A stretch of 64,000 nucleotides of DNA from the NCBI GenBank assembly GCA_016704655.1, contig JADIZR010000010.1, positions 1 through 64,000 of the forward strand, read 5' to 3'. Made by a program: the position numbers and the translations under genes. The notes beneath the pieces are model-generated. The model did not search any database. It was given only the letters and a program-made list of their open reading frames with translations, and was not told the origin of the DNA. The stretch comes from Pseudomonadota bacterium (GTDB taxonomy: Bacteria > Pseudomonadota > Gammaproteobacteria > Steroidobacterales > Steroidobacteraceae). This document shows positions 1 through 11,670 of this stretch, one piece after another. Positions within the stretch are counted from its first letter, which is position 1, and every line of letters begins with the position of its first letter.

Positions 1-143
1 CATCAACACGATTTGGTGACGGAGCCATGGAAGCCGCCGGTTGCGAATCCTCTGCAGACGGCCATGCAATGCGCACGTGTGGCGTTGCATGCGCCGTGCG
101 AATTCTTAGCCTTTGACGGGAACTGCGCACGCGCGGCCGATCA

Positions 144-219
144 GGCGTTCGTTCCGGGTCTTCTCCGAGCGAGCGTGTCTGCCTTTCCGCTCGCGCGGAG
201 AAGACCCGGAGCGAACGCC
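144..219. repeat. Long hairpin, copy A of conserved-loop family
   Basis: Two 32-nt arms (144-175 and 188-219) are complementary except at two positions. They flank a 12-nt loop, TGTCTGCCTTTC. The same loop core recurs in the hairpins at 54934-55015 (opposite orientation) and 55233-55306, although most of the arm sequence differs. The element lies 62 nt beyond the stop of the PQQ dehydrogenase. The rest of 1-281 shows no convincing gene. It could work as a transcription terminator or as a REP-like mobile element; it lacks a U-tract. Confidence 0.75.
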
Positions 220-281
220 CTCACCGACGGTCCGCTCGCGACGGCGTCGGCAAGGTCGCCAACACGATTCGGCGGCAGCGC

Positions 282-2429
282 CTACTTTGTTGCCGCAGCA
301 GTCGCGGCAGCGGCTCGATCCTGTTGCGAGCGCTCGATGATGTACGCCTGGATGTCGGCGACGTCCTGCTCGCTCACGAGGTCGCCCATCCGCGGCATGC
401 CAGCCGAGTGGATCACGCCGTCGTAGACGATCTGCTTGAAGATCGAGTGCTTCTCGGCCGTGAGGCGGCGCAGGTCCGGCACCACGCCGCCGGACACCAC
501 AATCGCGCCGTGGCACACCATGCAGCTGGCCGCGTACCGGTACTTGCCGTTTTCGATCTGTGCGGCCGTCGCGGTGCTGGCCGGCGGCTCAGGGATGTCG
601 AGGTTGCGCTCGGCGATCTTCGGCAGCGGCGCTTTCCCGCCGAGCTTAAAGGCGAGGATATGACCGTCGTTCAGGTACTTGCCCGATGCCATCGTGCGCG
701 GATCGCCACCCGTGATGGCGCCTGCGCCGCCGTATCCTGCCAGCACGGCAACGTATTGTTCGCCGTCCACCGAGTACGTGACCGGCGGCGCGACGATGCC
801 GACCATCGTCGGCACGGACCACAGCGTCTTGCCGAGGTCGGCCGAGTAGGCGACGAAACGCCCGTCGCCCGTGCCCTGGAACAGCAGGTTGCCCGCGGTC
901 GTGAGCAGGCCGCCGTTCCAGAACGCCGGGTGCTCGATTTCCCAGCGGGTCTTTTTCGCGATCGGATCCCAGGCCTTGAGGTAGCCGCGGTCCAGCGGCA
1001 GGTTGCCGCCCGTCTGCGCGAGGATGGCGTACACCGTGTTCGCGTAATTGTTCCAGTCGACACCCGGGTTCCAGAACATTTCCTGCCGCGTGTACTTGCC
1101 GGTCTGCAGATGTTCGGTCGACGGCGGGTAAATGCCCGCTGGCTGCATCGCCGGGATGTAGACGAGACCCGTCTGCGGGTTGAACGCCATCGGGTGCCAG
1201 TTGTGGCCGCCGAACGCCGCCGGCACGATGAGCTTGGTTTCCTTGCTCCAGTCGCCCTCGGGCGTCTCGACTGGACGCCCCGTCTTCATGTCGACGTGGC
1301 TGGCCCACGTCGCCGGGATGTACTTGTCCGCGGACAGCAGTTCGCCCGTGACGCGGTCGAGGACGTAGAAGAAGCCGTTCTTCGGCGCCTGCATCAGCAC
1401 CTTGCGCGGCTTGCCATCGAGTTCAAGGTCCGCGAGGACCATGTGCTGCGTCGCGGTGTAGTCCCAGTTGTCACCCGGTGTGACCTGGTAATGCCACTTC
1501 AGGTGCCCGGTGTCCGGATTGAGCGCGAGGATCGACGACAGGTACAGGTTGTCGCCGCCGCCCGGTGAGCGGATGGAGCGAGCCCACGGCGAGCCATTGC
1601 CGGTGCCGACGTAGAGCGTGTCGAGGTCGGGGTCGTACGCCATCGAGTCCCACACCGTGCCGCCGCCGCCGCCGGCCCACCACTCGCCGGTCCACGTCTT
1701 CGCAGCCGCCGCCATCTCGGGACTCTCGAAGCCGTCCTTGGGATTGCCCGGCACCGTGTAGAAGCGCCACGCGAGCTTGCCGGTGTCCGCGTCGTAGGCG
1801 GAGAAGTAGCCACGCACGCCGTATTCGCCGCCGCCATTACCGATCAACACCTTGCCCTTGATCACGCGGGGCGCGCCGGTGATCGTGTAGGGCTTGGTGC
1901 GGTCGATCGTGTTGATCTCCCAGCGCAGCTTGCCAGTGCGCGCGTCGAGCGAAATCAGCCGGCCGTCGAGCGTCGCGAAGTAGAGTGCGTCGCCCCACAG
2001 CGCCACTCCGCGGTTGACCGCGTCACAGCAGGCATAGCGACCCCACTCGCGCGGCACCTGCGGATCGTAGGTCCACAGTTCCTTGCCGGTCTTCGCGTCG
2101 AGCGCGTACACGACACTCCAGACGCCGGTCGCGTACATGCGGCCGTCGACGACGATCGGCGTGGCCTGCAGGCCGCGCGTCGTGTTCGTCGCGTACGACC
2201 ATGCCAGCCCCAGCTTCTCGACGTTGCCCTCGTTGACCTGCTCGAGCGGGCTGTAGCGCTGCTCGCCGTACGTGCGTCCGTGCGCGAGCCAGTTCTGGGG
2301 CTCGCTGTCGGCCGCAATGATGCGTTCGGCGGTGACGGGCTTCGGCTGCGCGGCCGCGAAGGGCAGTGCAATCGAGGCGAGGAGGGCGCAGAGACGGGTG
2401 TAGCTATGCTGGCGGTGCATGGACTTCAT
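282..2429 (-). CDS. PQQ-dependent alcohol dehydrogenase with C-terminal cytochrome c domain (quinohemoprotein)
   Basis: Periplasmic oxidation of primary alcohols (exact substrate unknown), passing electrons from PQQ to its own heme c. Residues 1-27 form a signal peptide. The eight-bladed PQQ propeller follows, with the adjacent cysteine pair YACCD that forms the vicinal disulfide over PQQ in this family. Next comes the catalytic segment DNWDYTATQ. Two residues after the catalytic Asp is Thr, not the Asp found in lanthanide enzymes, so a calcium enzyme is likely. The C-terminal domain has one heme site, CMVCH (636-640), and a likely Met ligand in GMP near 678. The 715-aa length fits type II quinohemoprotein dehydrogenases. 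The tail is Ala-rich. No PQQ synthesis genes are present. The upstream amidase is divergent. Confidence 0.93.
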   Translation of the reverse strand: MKSMHRQHSYTRLCALLASIALPFAAAQPKPVTAERIIAADSEPQNWLAHGRTYGEQRYSPLEQVNEGNVEKLGLAWSYATNTTRGLQATPIVVDGRMYATGVWSVVYALDAKTGKELWTYDPQVPREWGRYACCDAVNRGVALWGDALYFATLDGRLISLDARTGKLRWEINTIDRTKPYTITGAPRVIKGKVLIGNGGGEYGVRGYFSAYDADTGKLAWRFYTVPGNPKDGFESPEMAAAAKTWTGEWWAGGGGGTVWDSMAYDPDLDTLYVGTGNGSPWARSIRSPGGGDNLYLSSILALNPDTGHLKWHYQVTPGDNWDYTATQHMVLADLELDGKPRKVLMQAPKNGFFYVLDRVTGELLSADKYIPATWASHVDMKTGRPVETPEGDWSKETKLIVPAAFGGHNWHPMAFNPQTGLVYIPAMQPAGIYPPSTEHLQTGKYTRQEMFWNPGVDWNNYANTVYAILAQTGGNLPLDRGYLKAWDPIAKKTRWEIEHPAFWNGGLLTTAGNLLFQGTGDGRFVAYSADLGKTLWSVPTMVGIVAPPVTYSVDGEQYVAVLAGYGGAGAITGGDPRTMASGKYLNDGHILAFKLGGKAPLPKIAERNLDIPEPPASTATAAQIENGKYRYAASCMVCHGAIVVSGGVVPDLRRLTAEKHSIFKQIVYDGVIHSAGMPRMGDLVSEQDVADIQAYIIERSQQDRAAAATAAATK

Positions 2430-2543
2430 AACTGCCGTGGAACAAAAGTTCTAGGATTCGCGAAGTCTCCACGCGACGCCGCGCGATGGCAAGTGGGAGC
2501 CGAAAAGACGATCATTCACCGTACGCGGACGAGGGAATTGAAC

Positions 2544-4040
2544 GTGGCATTCACGGAATACGGTCGTTACGACGCGCTGGGCCTTGCCGAACTCGTGCGC
2601 TCGGGACAGGTGAGCCCGGCGGAGCTGCTCGACGAAGCGCTGGCACGCACTGCGGCGGTGAATCCGCAGATCAATGCGGTCATTCACCTCATGGAAAGTC
2701 GCGCGCGCGATGCGATCGCGGCGGGCCTGCCGGAGGGGCCGTTCCGTGGGGTCCCTTTCCTGCTCAAGGACCTCATGACCGCGTACGCGGGTGAGCCCAT
2801 GCGGTTCGGTTCGCGGCTGTTCCAGAACTACGTGCCCCTGATGGATGAGGAACTGACGCGCCGTTATCGCGCGGCCGGCCTGGTGATATTCGGTAAGACC
2901 AACACACCCGAGCTGGGTGTCTCGAACGTCACCGAACCCGAATTGTTCGGGCCGACCCGCAATCCCTGGAACCTGGAGCGTACCTCCAGTGGCTCGAGTG
3001 GCGGGTCGGCAGCTGCGGTGGCAGCGCGCATCGTGCCCGTCGCAAATGCGAACGACGGCGGCGGTTCGATCCGCACGCCGGCCTCCAATTGCGGACTCGT
3101 CGGGCTGAAGCCGAGTCGCGGCCGTAACCCCACCGGGCCCAACGCGCCCGACGTCTGGTGGGGATTCATCGGCGAACACGTCATTTCGCGCACCGTCCGC
3201 GACAGCGCCGCGATGCTCGACGCCACTTGTGGCGACTACCCGCAGCAACTCATGAAGCTGCCGGCGCCCGTGCGTCCTTACCTGGACGGGACCCGGCAAG
3301 AGCCCGGCCGACTGCGCATCGCGTTTTCGTTCGATCCCGGCCTGGGCAAGACTCTGCATGCGGAGAATCGCAAGGCACTCGAAGCCACGACGCGCGCGCT
3401 CGCAGCGTTGGGGCACGAACTCGTGGAGGTCAAGCTGCCCTTGCCGCCGGCGACGTTTGTCGCGAGCTATGCGTCGCTGATTGCGGCAGATGTGGCGGGT
3501 ACGATGCGATTGGCTCCCATGCTGGTGGGGCACGAGGCTCGCAGCGACGACGTCGAACTCGCCACCTGGGTACTGGCGAAGATGGGTGAAGCGCAGTCGG
3601 GCGGCGAAGTCGCGGCCGCGCTCTGGACCATGCAGACCTTTTCGCGCCAGTGGCTGGCCTGGTCCGCAGGATTCGACGTGCTGCTCACGCCTACCGTGGG
3701 CGTGCCACCGCTGCCGATCGGCGCGCACACCCTGACGACGATGCAACGCCAGGGAATGAAACTGCTGACGTCGCTGCCCGGCGCCGCGCTGCTGAGCCAG
3801 CGCGACAAGATCCTCGAGGCCTTCGATCCGGTGTTCGAATCGTCACCGTACACGATGATCGCGAACGTCACCGGCCAGCCCTCGATGTCGCTGCCCCTGC
3901 ACTGGACCGACGACGGCCTGCCGATGGGCATGCTGTTCACCGCGCGCATCGGCGACGAAGCGACGCTGTTCCGCCTCGCGGCCCAGGTCGAGCAGGCCAT
4001 GCCATGGGCGGAGCGCGTCGCGCCGCACGCGGTCCCCTGA
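2544..4040 (+). CDS. Amidase signature family hydrolase
   Basis: Hydrolyses carbon-nitrogen amide bonds; substrate unknown. The Ser-cisSer-Lys triad of the amidase signature family is visible: Lys in FLLKDL, then the Gly/Ser-rich motif RTSSGSSGGSAAAVAA and the nucleophile region NDGGGSIRTPAS. I chose GTG at 2544 because AGGGAA lies 7 nt before it and the product then starts MAFTEYGRYDALGLAEL, as amidases usually do. The open frame continues upstream into the PQQ gene region but that part does not look coding. The 498-aa length is normal. There is no signal peptide, so it is cytoplasmic. It is probably a single-gene unit, with a damaged membrane-protein gene 34 nt downstream. Confidence 0.9.
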   Translation: MAFTEYGRYDALGLAELVRSGQVSPAELLDEALARTAAVNPQINAVIHLMESRARDAIAAGLPEGPFRGVPFLLKDLMTAYAGEPMRFGSRLFQNYVPLMDEELTRRYRAAGLVIFGKTNTPELGVSNVTEPELFGPTRNPWNLERTSSGSSGGSAAAVAARIVPVANANDGGGSIRTPASNCGLVGLKPSRGRNPTGPNAPDVWWGFIGEHVISRTVRDSAAMLDATCGDYPQQLMKLPAPVRPYLDGTRQEPGRLRIAFSFDPGLGKTLHAENRKALEATTRALAALGHELVEVKLPLPPATFVASYASLIAADVAGTMRLAPMLVGHEARSDDVELATWVLAKMGEAQSGGEVAAALWTMQTFSRQWLAWSAGFDVLLTPTVGVPPLPIGAHTLTTMQRQGMKLLTSLPGAALLSQRDKILEAFDPVFESSPYTMIANVTGQPSMSLPLHWTDDGLPMGMLFTARIGDEATLFRLAAQVEQAMPWAERVAPHAVP

Positions 4041-4074
4041 ATCAGAGGGAGCGGCTGCGGAGTTTGAGCAGATC

Positions 4075-4519
4075 GTGCGCTGGTACTTTGCCGGCGAGAA
4101 AGCCGAAGCGCTCTGGATCCTGGCCGCAGGAGTCGTGAGCCTGGTGGCGGATCGTGCTCTGGTTCGTGGCGCGCGAGGGGGGGGGGGGGGGGGGGGGGGG
4201 GGGCGGGCGGGTGGGGGGGGGGGGGGGGGGGGGGGGGGGTGTGGGGGGGGGGGGGGGGGGACCCGCGCAGTTCGCCGCCGAGGAAGGTTCGCGCATCCAG
4301 CAGGTCGGCAAGAGCTTTGCGCAGTACCGGATCGGCTACGCCGTGGCGGTGCTGCTCGCGCTGTTCTTCGTGTTCGTAATGGGCAAGCCGTCGCAGCATG
4401 GATTCGCGGTCGGCCTGCTGCTGCTGGCGGCGCTGGGTCTGGCGATCGACTTCTTCGCCCAACGACGCGCGGAACAGTACCTGCAGGCGTTGCAGGCGGT
4501 CGGCGCCGTGCCGGGCTGA
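4075..4519 (+). pseudogene. Small integral membrane protein, interrupted by G-tract and frameshift
   Basis: Two coding pieces in different frames appear to be one gene. The first starts at GTG 4075 (MRWYFAGEKAEALWILAAG) and ends in a hydrophobic helix. About 4146 the frame must change to keep the hydrophobic RIVLWFVARE. A block of almost pure G (4177-4260) then replaces sequence that would be expected to code. The distal piece resumes with AQFAAEEGSRIQQVGKSF, followed by two membrane helices and the end at 4519. From memory, related uncharacterised proteins have an N-terminal helix, an acidic loop and two C-terminal helices. The damage is more likely a sequencing or assembly fault than biology. 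Function unknown. Confidence 0.5.
4177..4260. other. 84-nt near-pure G block, probable assembly artefact
   Basis: Seventy-nine of 84 positions are G, broken only by C at 4204 and 4208 and T at 4212, 4240 and 4242. It sits inside an otherwise ordinary coding region and destroys its frame. A second run of 14 G occurs at 21335-21348. Such tracts are typical of failed base calls being assembled. Confidence 0.8.
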
Positions 4520-5765
4520 TCGACCGGGCAGGCATCCGGAGCATTCCTACTTGGCAGGTGTCCGCGATCGCATCATGATGCGGTGCATCAATACTGGGGA
4601 TTGAGGCTGCCATGTCGTCGCTTTTCGCCTTGCGCCTGTTCGGGTATCGACTGCTCAAGCCGCTCACCTGGCCCGTGTCGCGCGCCGTCCCGATTCCGCG
4701 ACCCACCCTGTTTGTCGGCCCCGACGCCTCGCTGCGCCTGTGCGCGAGCATCGGCCAGTTCGGCTACCGGCGCGTGATGATCGTCACCGATGCTGTGCTC
4801 GTGAAGCTGGGACTGGTCGAACCTTTGCGCCAGGCGCTGCTGGCGCAGGGCATCGACGTCGCGGTGCACGACGGCATCACGCCCGACCCGACTTACCCGG
4901 TGCTGCAGGCCGGTTACGAGGCGGTCCGCGCGCATCGCAGCGACGCGATCCTCGCCGTGGGCGGGGGTTCGGCGATCGATGCGGCCAAGGTCATCGGCGC
5001 GATGGCGGTGTCGGGCAAGTCGCCGGCGAAGCTCATCGGCATGCTCAAGGTCGGCAAGCCGATGCTGCCGTTGTTTGCGATTCCGACCACGGCAGGCACC
5101 GGGTCCGAAGTGACCGTGGCTGCGGTGGTGACCGATCCCGTCAAGCACGTGAAGTCGGCCGTCATCGATCCGAAGCTCGTGCCGCTTGCCGCGGCGCTCG
5201 ATCCGGTGTTGATGAAGGGCATGCCGAAGGCGATCACCGCAGCGACGGGCATGGACGCGCTCACGCACGCTGTCGAAGCTTTCATCAACCGCTGGCCGCA
5301 CGCGGACACCGAGCAGCACTGCGTTGCCGCCGTGCGCATGATCTTCGGCAACCTGCAGCGCGCGTACGACGACGGCAGCGACATGCCAGCACGCGAGGCG
5401 ATGGCGCTCGCGTCCTTCTATGCCGGTCTCGCGTTCACCAAGGCTTACGTCGGTTACGTGCACGCGTTTTCGCACAAGCTCGGCGGCATGTATGGCGTGC
5501 CACACGGGCTGGCCAACGCGATCACGCTGCCGTACGTGCTCGACTTCATCAAGGATGCGCCGCTGGCGCGCGAGCGTCTGGCGAAACTGGCCGTAGTGAT
5601 CGGAGCGGGCACTGCGGGTGAGCCGCACGACATCCTGGCGCAGCGCTTCATCGATCGCGTGCGTGAACTCAATCGCGGCGTCGGCATTCCCGAGAAAGTC
5701 GCTGCGCTGAAGCCGGCCGACGTGCCGACGGTTGCACGCGCCGCGATGGTCGAGGCGGCGCGCGA

Positions 5766-7685
<1,920 letters not shown>

Positions 7686-7727
7686 TGTCCGTTCCCCTGC
7701 GGTTAGCTCGTTGTCTGTAGTAGCGGA

Positions 7728-8922
7728 TCAGAGCACCTTGAGGCGGTGTCCGTCCGGTTGTTCGAATTCGATCCCCGAATATTCACACTGACCATGGCCG
7801 CGTTGGAAGAGGCTGTTGGCAATCAGCCAGACCCGCACCACGGAACGCGCGGAGCCGCCAATACAACGCCGGTAGTCCTCGTGGACATCACGGCGTTCGT
7901 CGAGCCAGCGACCCAGCTCATCCAGCCCGGAGCGCACGACCACATGCGTCTCCTTGTCCTTCCAGGTTGGCAGCGGGCAGCGATAGACGGTGCCGACCGG
8001 CAAGCGCCGCGCTCCAGTAGTAGGTGAGATCCTGCCCGTCGTCGAACTCGACGGCGATGCTCAGGTAGTCGTGCGAGGGCAGGCTGTCCTCGCGCAGGTC
8101 GATCGGCAGGCTGTCGACGCGCCAGCGCCAGCTCAGGAACGTGCCCGGCTGCAGCGGCAGCGCGGCGGGATGACGCAGGATACCGACGTCGCCATGCGTG
8201 TCGCAGCACACCGAAGGCTTGCCATCGGACGCATGGGACGGCCGATAAATCTCGCCGGGACCCAGGGTCCAGAGGTAGTCCCAGCCAACGGGCGTGGGCG
8301 AAGTCGCGGCAAGACGCGATGCCTCGGCGGCGACAGGTGCTGGCAGGGGCGAGTGCTTTTCCGTCGCACGCAACAATGCTGCGGGCTCGACACCCGGACG
8401 CCATTTGAGCAGCAGCACGAGCAGGCCGCCCGAGACCTTGCCGTAGTCCCCTGCGCCGTGTCCGAGGTCGCCCTGCGGCGTGGACCATTCGCCGGGAAAA
8501 TAGCTCGCGAGCTGCAGCGGACCGTCGGCGTCTGCCTGGAAGCTGTGCGTGTCGCGCGTGCCACGCAGCACGGTGCCCGCGGCGCCGGCCCGTGCCCAGA
8601 GCTGAAACGACGGTGGCACCCAGATATCGAGCGCCCGCGACAGGTACACGCGGCCGGCCGCGAACCAGGTGATCGTGTCGCCGGCGGCGACCTGCAGTCC
8701 CGTGTCGAACCACGGCGGCCGCGTTGCGGGCAACTCGATGAAGCGATGCTCCGCCAGTGACTCCACCGGCACGGTTCGCACCCAGGCCTCGAGTTCGTGG
8801 CGCCATGCAGCGAGGTCTGGTGGCGTCCGCTCGGCGGCGGAGGCGCCGAACTGGCGCACGAGCTTGCGGGCACCGAGCCTGGCAGCGACTGCGAGGTCGC
8901 GCGCGATAGCACCGATGTCCAA
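7728..8922 (-). pseudogene. DUF3047 family protein, interrupted by +1 frameshift
   Basis: The first frame (8922 down to about 8004) gives an N-terminal beta-sandwich-like part (WFDTGLQVAAGDTITWFAAG) followed by the start of the DUF3047 domain (FLSWRWRVDSLPIDLRED, then DLTYYWSAAL). The domain continues in another frame from about 8001 to 7728 as PVGTVYRCPLPTWKDKETHV, with the family's conserved VRVWLIANSLFQRGHGQCEY ending. One extra A at 8002-8003 (T on the coding strand, context GCTTG) explains the shift. Removing it restores one continuous protein of about 397 residues. Function unknown; family members are often exported. It sits between an acyl-CoA synthetase and a WS/DGAT on the same strand. 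Confidence 0.8.
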
Positions 8923-8958
8923 GCGGTGTGCCCTGCCGTCGGGGAGTTGGGACGAAGA

Positions 8959-10437
8959 CTAATGCAGGTTGCGCGTCGCGGTCGAAGCCTTTGCTGCCCT
9001 TGCCGGGCCCGGGCGACGCTTCGTGGCGGCAGGCTTGCCGACCTTCGAGGCCTTCTTGCCAGCGGTGGCCGGGCGTTGCGTGAGCGAGCGTTGCAGTTCG
9101 ACCAGCGCAAGCATGGTCGCATCGGCCAGTCGCTGCAGGTCGGGGATTGCCTCGCGCAGTGCGATGAACGTGACGTGCAGTTCGTCGTCGTAGTTGCTGA
9201 TCGTGATGTTGAGCACCTGGTGATGCGCGACGACGGACACCGGCAGTGCGAGTTCGACCGGCAGGCCATTGAAATAGACCTTGCCCTCGAGACCGGCGGG
9301 GTTCGAGATCACCGCGTTGGCCAGCATCGGCAGGTCGCCGAGGTTCAGCGATTCGATCGCGCTGGCGACGGCGTGCTCGAAGATCGAGTACATGAAGAGC
9401 GCGTCCGCGCCGATCGACCTGACCTCCTCCTTCACCAGCCGTGTCTCGGCCACGATGTCGGCGAGACGTTCGGCGGGCGTGCCGCCGGGGCGACCCATCG
9501 GCACCTGCAGAATCGTGATCCGGTTGCCGGCACCGGGCCCATCGTGCAGCGCCACCGGCATGTCGGCGACCAGCGGTCGCTGCGTGTGCAACCCGTGTTC
9601 CGCGAGGTAATGGTTCAGCGCGATGTCGAGCACGGCGAGCAGCACGTCGTTGACCTTTGCGTTGCCGCGCTTCGCGACCGCTCGCACCCGCGCGAGGGGC
9701 AGCGAGCAGTGAGCCATCACGCGGTTCGGCGAGGGGGCTGCCTTGAGCACGTCGGGGGTGGCGACGAAGGGCGTGGCCATGCCCCTGCCGATCCCCAGGT
9801 CGCGACGACCGAGGTGCCACATCAGTTTGACCAGGTCGCCTGCGGTGCGGCCGGCGGCGAGGCCTGTCTGCAGCAAGCCTGTGGCCAGACTGTCCTTGCG
9901 CGACGGTTCCGCCGCATGCGCGGCCCGTGGCAATCCCCGCCAGAACGCCTGCGGACTCCGCGTCGAAGTCGTGCGGGTCACGATGTGCAGGATGACGTTG
10001 ATGAAGCCGATGCCGTCGATCAGCCCGTGGTGCGTCTTGAAATAGAGGCCGACACGGTTCCGGGCAAGCCCGTCGAAGACATGCACCTCCCACAGGGGGC
10101 GACAGCGATCGAGGCGTTTCGCGTGCAACGTGCAGACCCGCTCGAACAGGGCCTGGATGTCACCGCCCGCGGGCAGGTCGTGGCGGAACACCTGTTCCGC
10201 GGGGTTGATGCTGTCGTCCTCCATGAGGACAGGCCAGCCGGCGACGACATTCTCGGCCAGGCGCTGGTTGAACGGAGGGCCGACAGGGCAGCGCAACATC
10301 CTGCGGACCAGGTCGTCCCCAGGTCGACCCCGCGCCGTCCTGCGGCCTTGCAAGACGACGAGCACGCCGACATTCATCGGCCTCTGCTCGGTTTCAAGCA
10401 GGAAAAACGCCCGGTCCATCGGCGACATGCGTGGCAT
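8959..10437 (-). CDS. Wax ester synthase / diacylglycerol O-acyltransferase (WS/DGAT)
   Basis: Transfers an acyl group from acyl-CoA to a fatty alcohol or diacylglycerol, making neutral storage lipid at the membrane. The start MPRMSPMDRAFFLLET is typical. The catalytic HHxxxDG motif is present as HHGLIDG (about residues 135-141), followed by family motifs such as VNDVLLAVLDIALNHYL and ISNPAGLEGKVYFNGLP. Length is 492 aa, against about 450-480 for relatives. The extra length is a Lys/Ala/Arg-rich tail from about 455. The DUF3047 gene lies 36 nt downstream and the acyl-CoA synthetase beyond it, on the same strand, so a lipid-related unit is plausible. Confidence 0.92.
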   Translation of the reverse strand: MPRMSPMDRAFFLLETEQRPMNVGVLVVLQGRRTARGRPGDDLVRRMLRCPVGPPFNQRLAENVVAGWPVLMEDDSINPAEQVFRHDLPAGGDIQALFERVCTLHAKRLDRCRPLWEVHVFDGLARNRVGLYFKTHHGLIDGIGFINVILHIVTRTTSTRSPQAFWRGLPRAAHAAEPSRKDSLATGLLQTGLAAGRTAGDLVKLMWHLGRRDLGIGRGMATPFVATPDVLKAAPSPNRVMAHCSLPLARVRAVAKRGNAKVNDVLLAVLDIALNHYLAEHGLHTQRPLVADMPVALHDGPGAGNRITILQVPMGRPGGTPAERLADIVAETRLVKEEVRSIGADALFMYSIFEHAVASAIESLNLGDLPMLANAVISNPAGLEGKVYFNGLPVELALPVSVVAHHQVLNITISNYDDELHVTFIALREAIPDLQRLADATMLALVELQRSLTQRPATAGKKASKVGKPAATKRRPGPARAAKASTATRNLH

Positions 10438-10517
10438 GGCGCTAGCCTAGCGCACGCCGTGCAACGCCACATTTCGCTTATGGCTAGCTGCGCTGCAGCA
10501 ATCCCGCTGCTACCAGG

Positions 10518-10994
10518 CTAGATCGACGCCTTGAGCACCTTGAACTCGTCCTCGAGGTTCTTCTTGAGTTCGTCGCCCGCAAACGACGCGATCAGGCCGC
10601 CGAGCAGCGGGATGCCGCTGGTGATGTCGAAGTCCCACTGCACCGAGCAGCCGCCCTTTTCGGGCTGCAGGGCCTTGGTGCCGACGATCTTCACCGGAAC
10701 GCTCTTGATTTCGACGGCGATGGCGGATGAATAGCCTTTGCCATCCGCCGCCCAGTCCTCGGTGTGTGAGACCTCGTTGGTCGATGGTACCAGCCGCTTG
10801 ATCGCTGCCGGTGGGTTGGCCGGCATCTTGCGCGCGATCTTCAGTTTCACGTTGGGTGCGCGACCCTCGCGCTTGATCTTGACGTCGGTCCCGGGGAGCT
10901 TGCCGTAGATCGCCTCCTGGCTCTTCTGCTCGGTGCAGAGCTTGAAGGCCGAATCGACGTCCGTCTTGAGCGAATGCTTGACCTGGATCTTCAT
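10518..10994 (-). CDS. DUF2505 family protein (START/SRPBCC-like fold)
   Basis: A 158-residue cytoplasmic protein, starting MKIQVKHSLKTDVDSAFKL. The pattern of a substrate-facing beta sheet and long C-terminal helix (GDELKKNLEDEFKVLK) is that of the polyketide-cyclase/START superfamily, and I place it in DUF2505. Such proteins bind hydrophobic ligands; no ligand is known here. It lies 28 nt downstream of the exoD-like gene on the same strand and may be the last gene of that operon, although the gap is larger than the overlaps inside it. Confidence 0.75.
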   Translation of the reverse strand: MKIQVKHSLKTDVDSAFKLCTEQKSQEAIYGKLPGTDVKIKREGRAPNVKLKIARKMPANPPAAIKRLVPSTNEVSHTEDWAADGKGYSSAIAVEIKSVPVKIVGTKALQPEKGGCSVQWDFDITSGIPLLGGLIASFAGDELKKNLEDEFKVLKASI

Positions 10995-11022
10995 GATGTC
11001 GCGTTCCCGTGTTGCCTGCGGA

Positions 11023-11670
11023 CTAGATGCCCAGCCAATGGCCGACGAGCAAGGATACCGCCTTCACGATGGCCAGGATCACCCCCCAGGCGAGCGTCAG
11101 CGCCGCCATCGTGGTCGCCAGTCCCGCCAGGGTGGCCTTGCCGTCCTGCTCCAGCAGGGCGAAGGCCAGGATGCAGATCGCGACGGCAGGCCCCATGTTG
11201 CCGAACGGCACGGGCAGGATCAGCACGATGCTCAGGACCGCGCAGACCAGGCCAATCAGCCTTTCGGCCAGCCCCGTGGCCAGCAGCGGCCAGCGCGGCT
11301 CCGACAACCGTTCTGCGCGTCGAATCCAGGGGACCACCACGTTCATCACGCGGGCGAAGCTCTGCCGCGTCACCGTGGCCTCGACCACCGCCCGCGGCAA
11401 CCACGGCAGGGCAAACCCGAACATCAGCTGCAGCGAAAGGAACAGCAGCGGGATGCCGAGCACGACCGACACGCCCGGCGCATTGACCGGCAGCGTGTTC
11501 GGTACGGCGAACACAAACAGCAGCGCACCGAATGCGCGGTCGCCCATCGCGTTGCGGACGTCGGCGATCGCAATCCGCTCTCGTGCCGGGTCGTTAGCGA
11601 TCTCCGCGAGCATGACCGACAGGCGCCGAGGCTGCCCGGGGCCGGGCGGAAGCAGCTGCGGGGGATTCAC
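11023..11670 (-). CDS. ExoD family membrane protein
   Basis: ExoD-type protein, a family linked by genetics to exopolysaccharide production in rhizobia; its molecular role is unknown. Family motifs are the N-terminal RRLSVMLAEIA, GDRAFGALLFVFAVPNTLP and PWLPRAVVEATVTRQSFA. Four or more hydrophobic segments follow, the last ending at the C-terminus. I chose GTG 11670 because it overlaps the SDR stop as GTGA and gives a 215-residue protein of normal size; the open frame itself reaches back to 11928. It is the distal gene of the coupled operon that begins with the TPP enzyme. Confidence 0.85.
   Translation of the reverse strand: MNPPQLLPPGPGQPRRLSVMLAEIANDPARERIAIADVRNAMGDRAFGALLFVFAVPNTLPVNAPGVSVVLGIPLLFLSLQLMFGFALPWLPRAVVEATVTRQSFARVMNVVVPWIRRAERLSEPRWPLLATGLAERLIGLVCAVLSIVLILPVPFGNMGPAVAICILAFALLEQDGKATLAGLATTMAALTLAWGVILAIVKAVSLLVGHWLGI

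Noticed and set aside
13..426. 137-codon plus-strand open frame at the left end
   Set aside because: It runs through the hairpin 144-219 and antisense to the PQQ dehydrogenase. Composition is that of antisense GC-rich DNA and no family is recognised.
324..1568. 414-codon plus-strand frame antisense to the PQQ dehydrogenase
   Set aside because: Arg/Ala/His-rich shadow of a well-conserved gene; no domain recognised.
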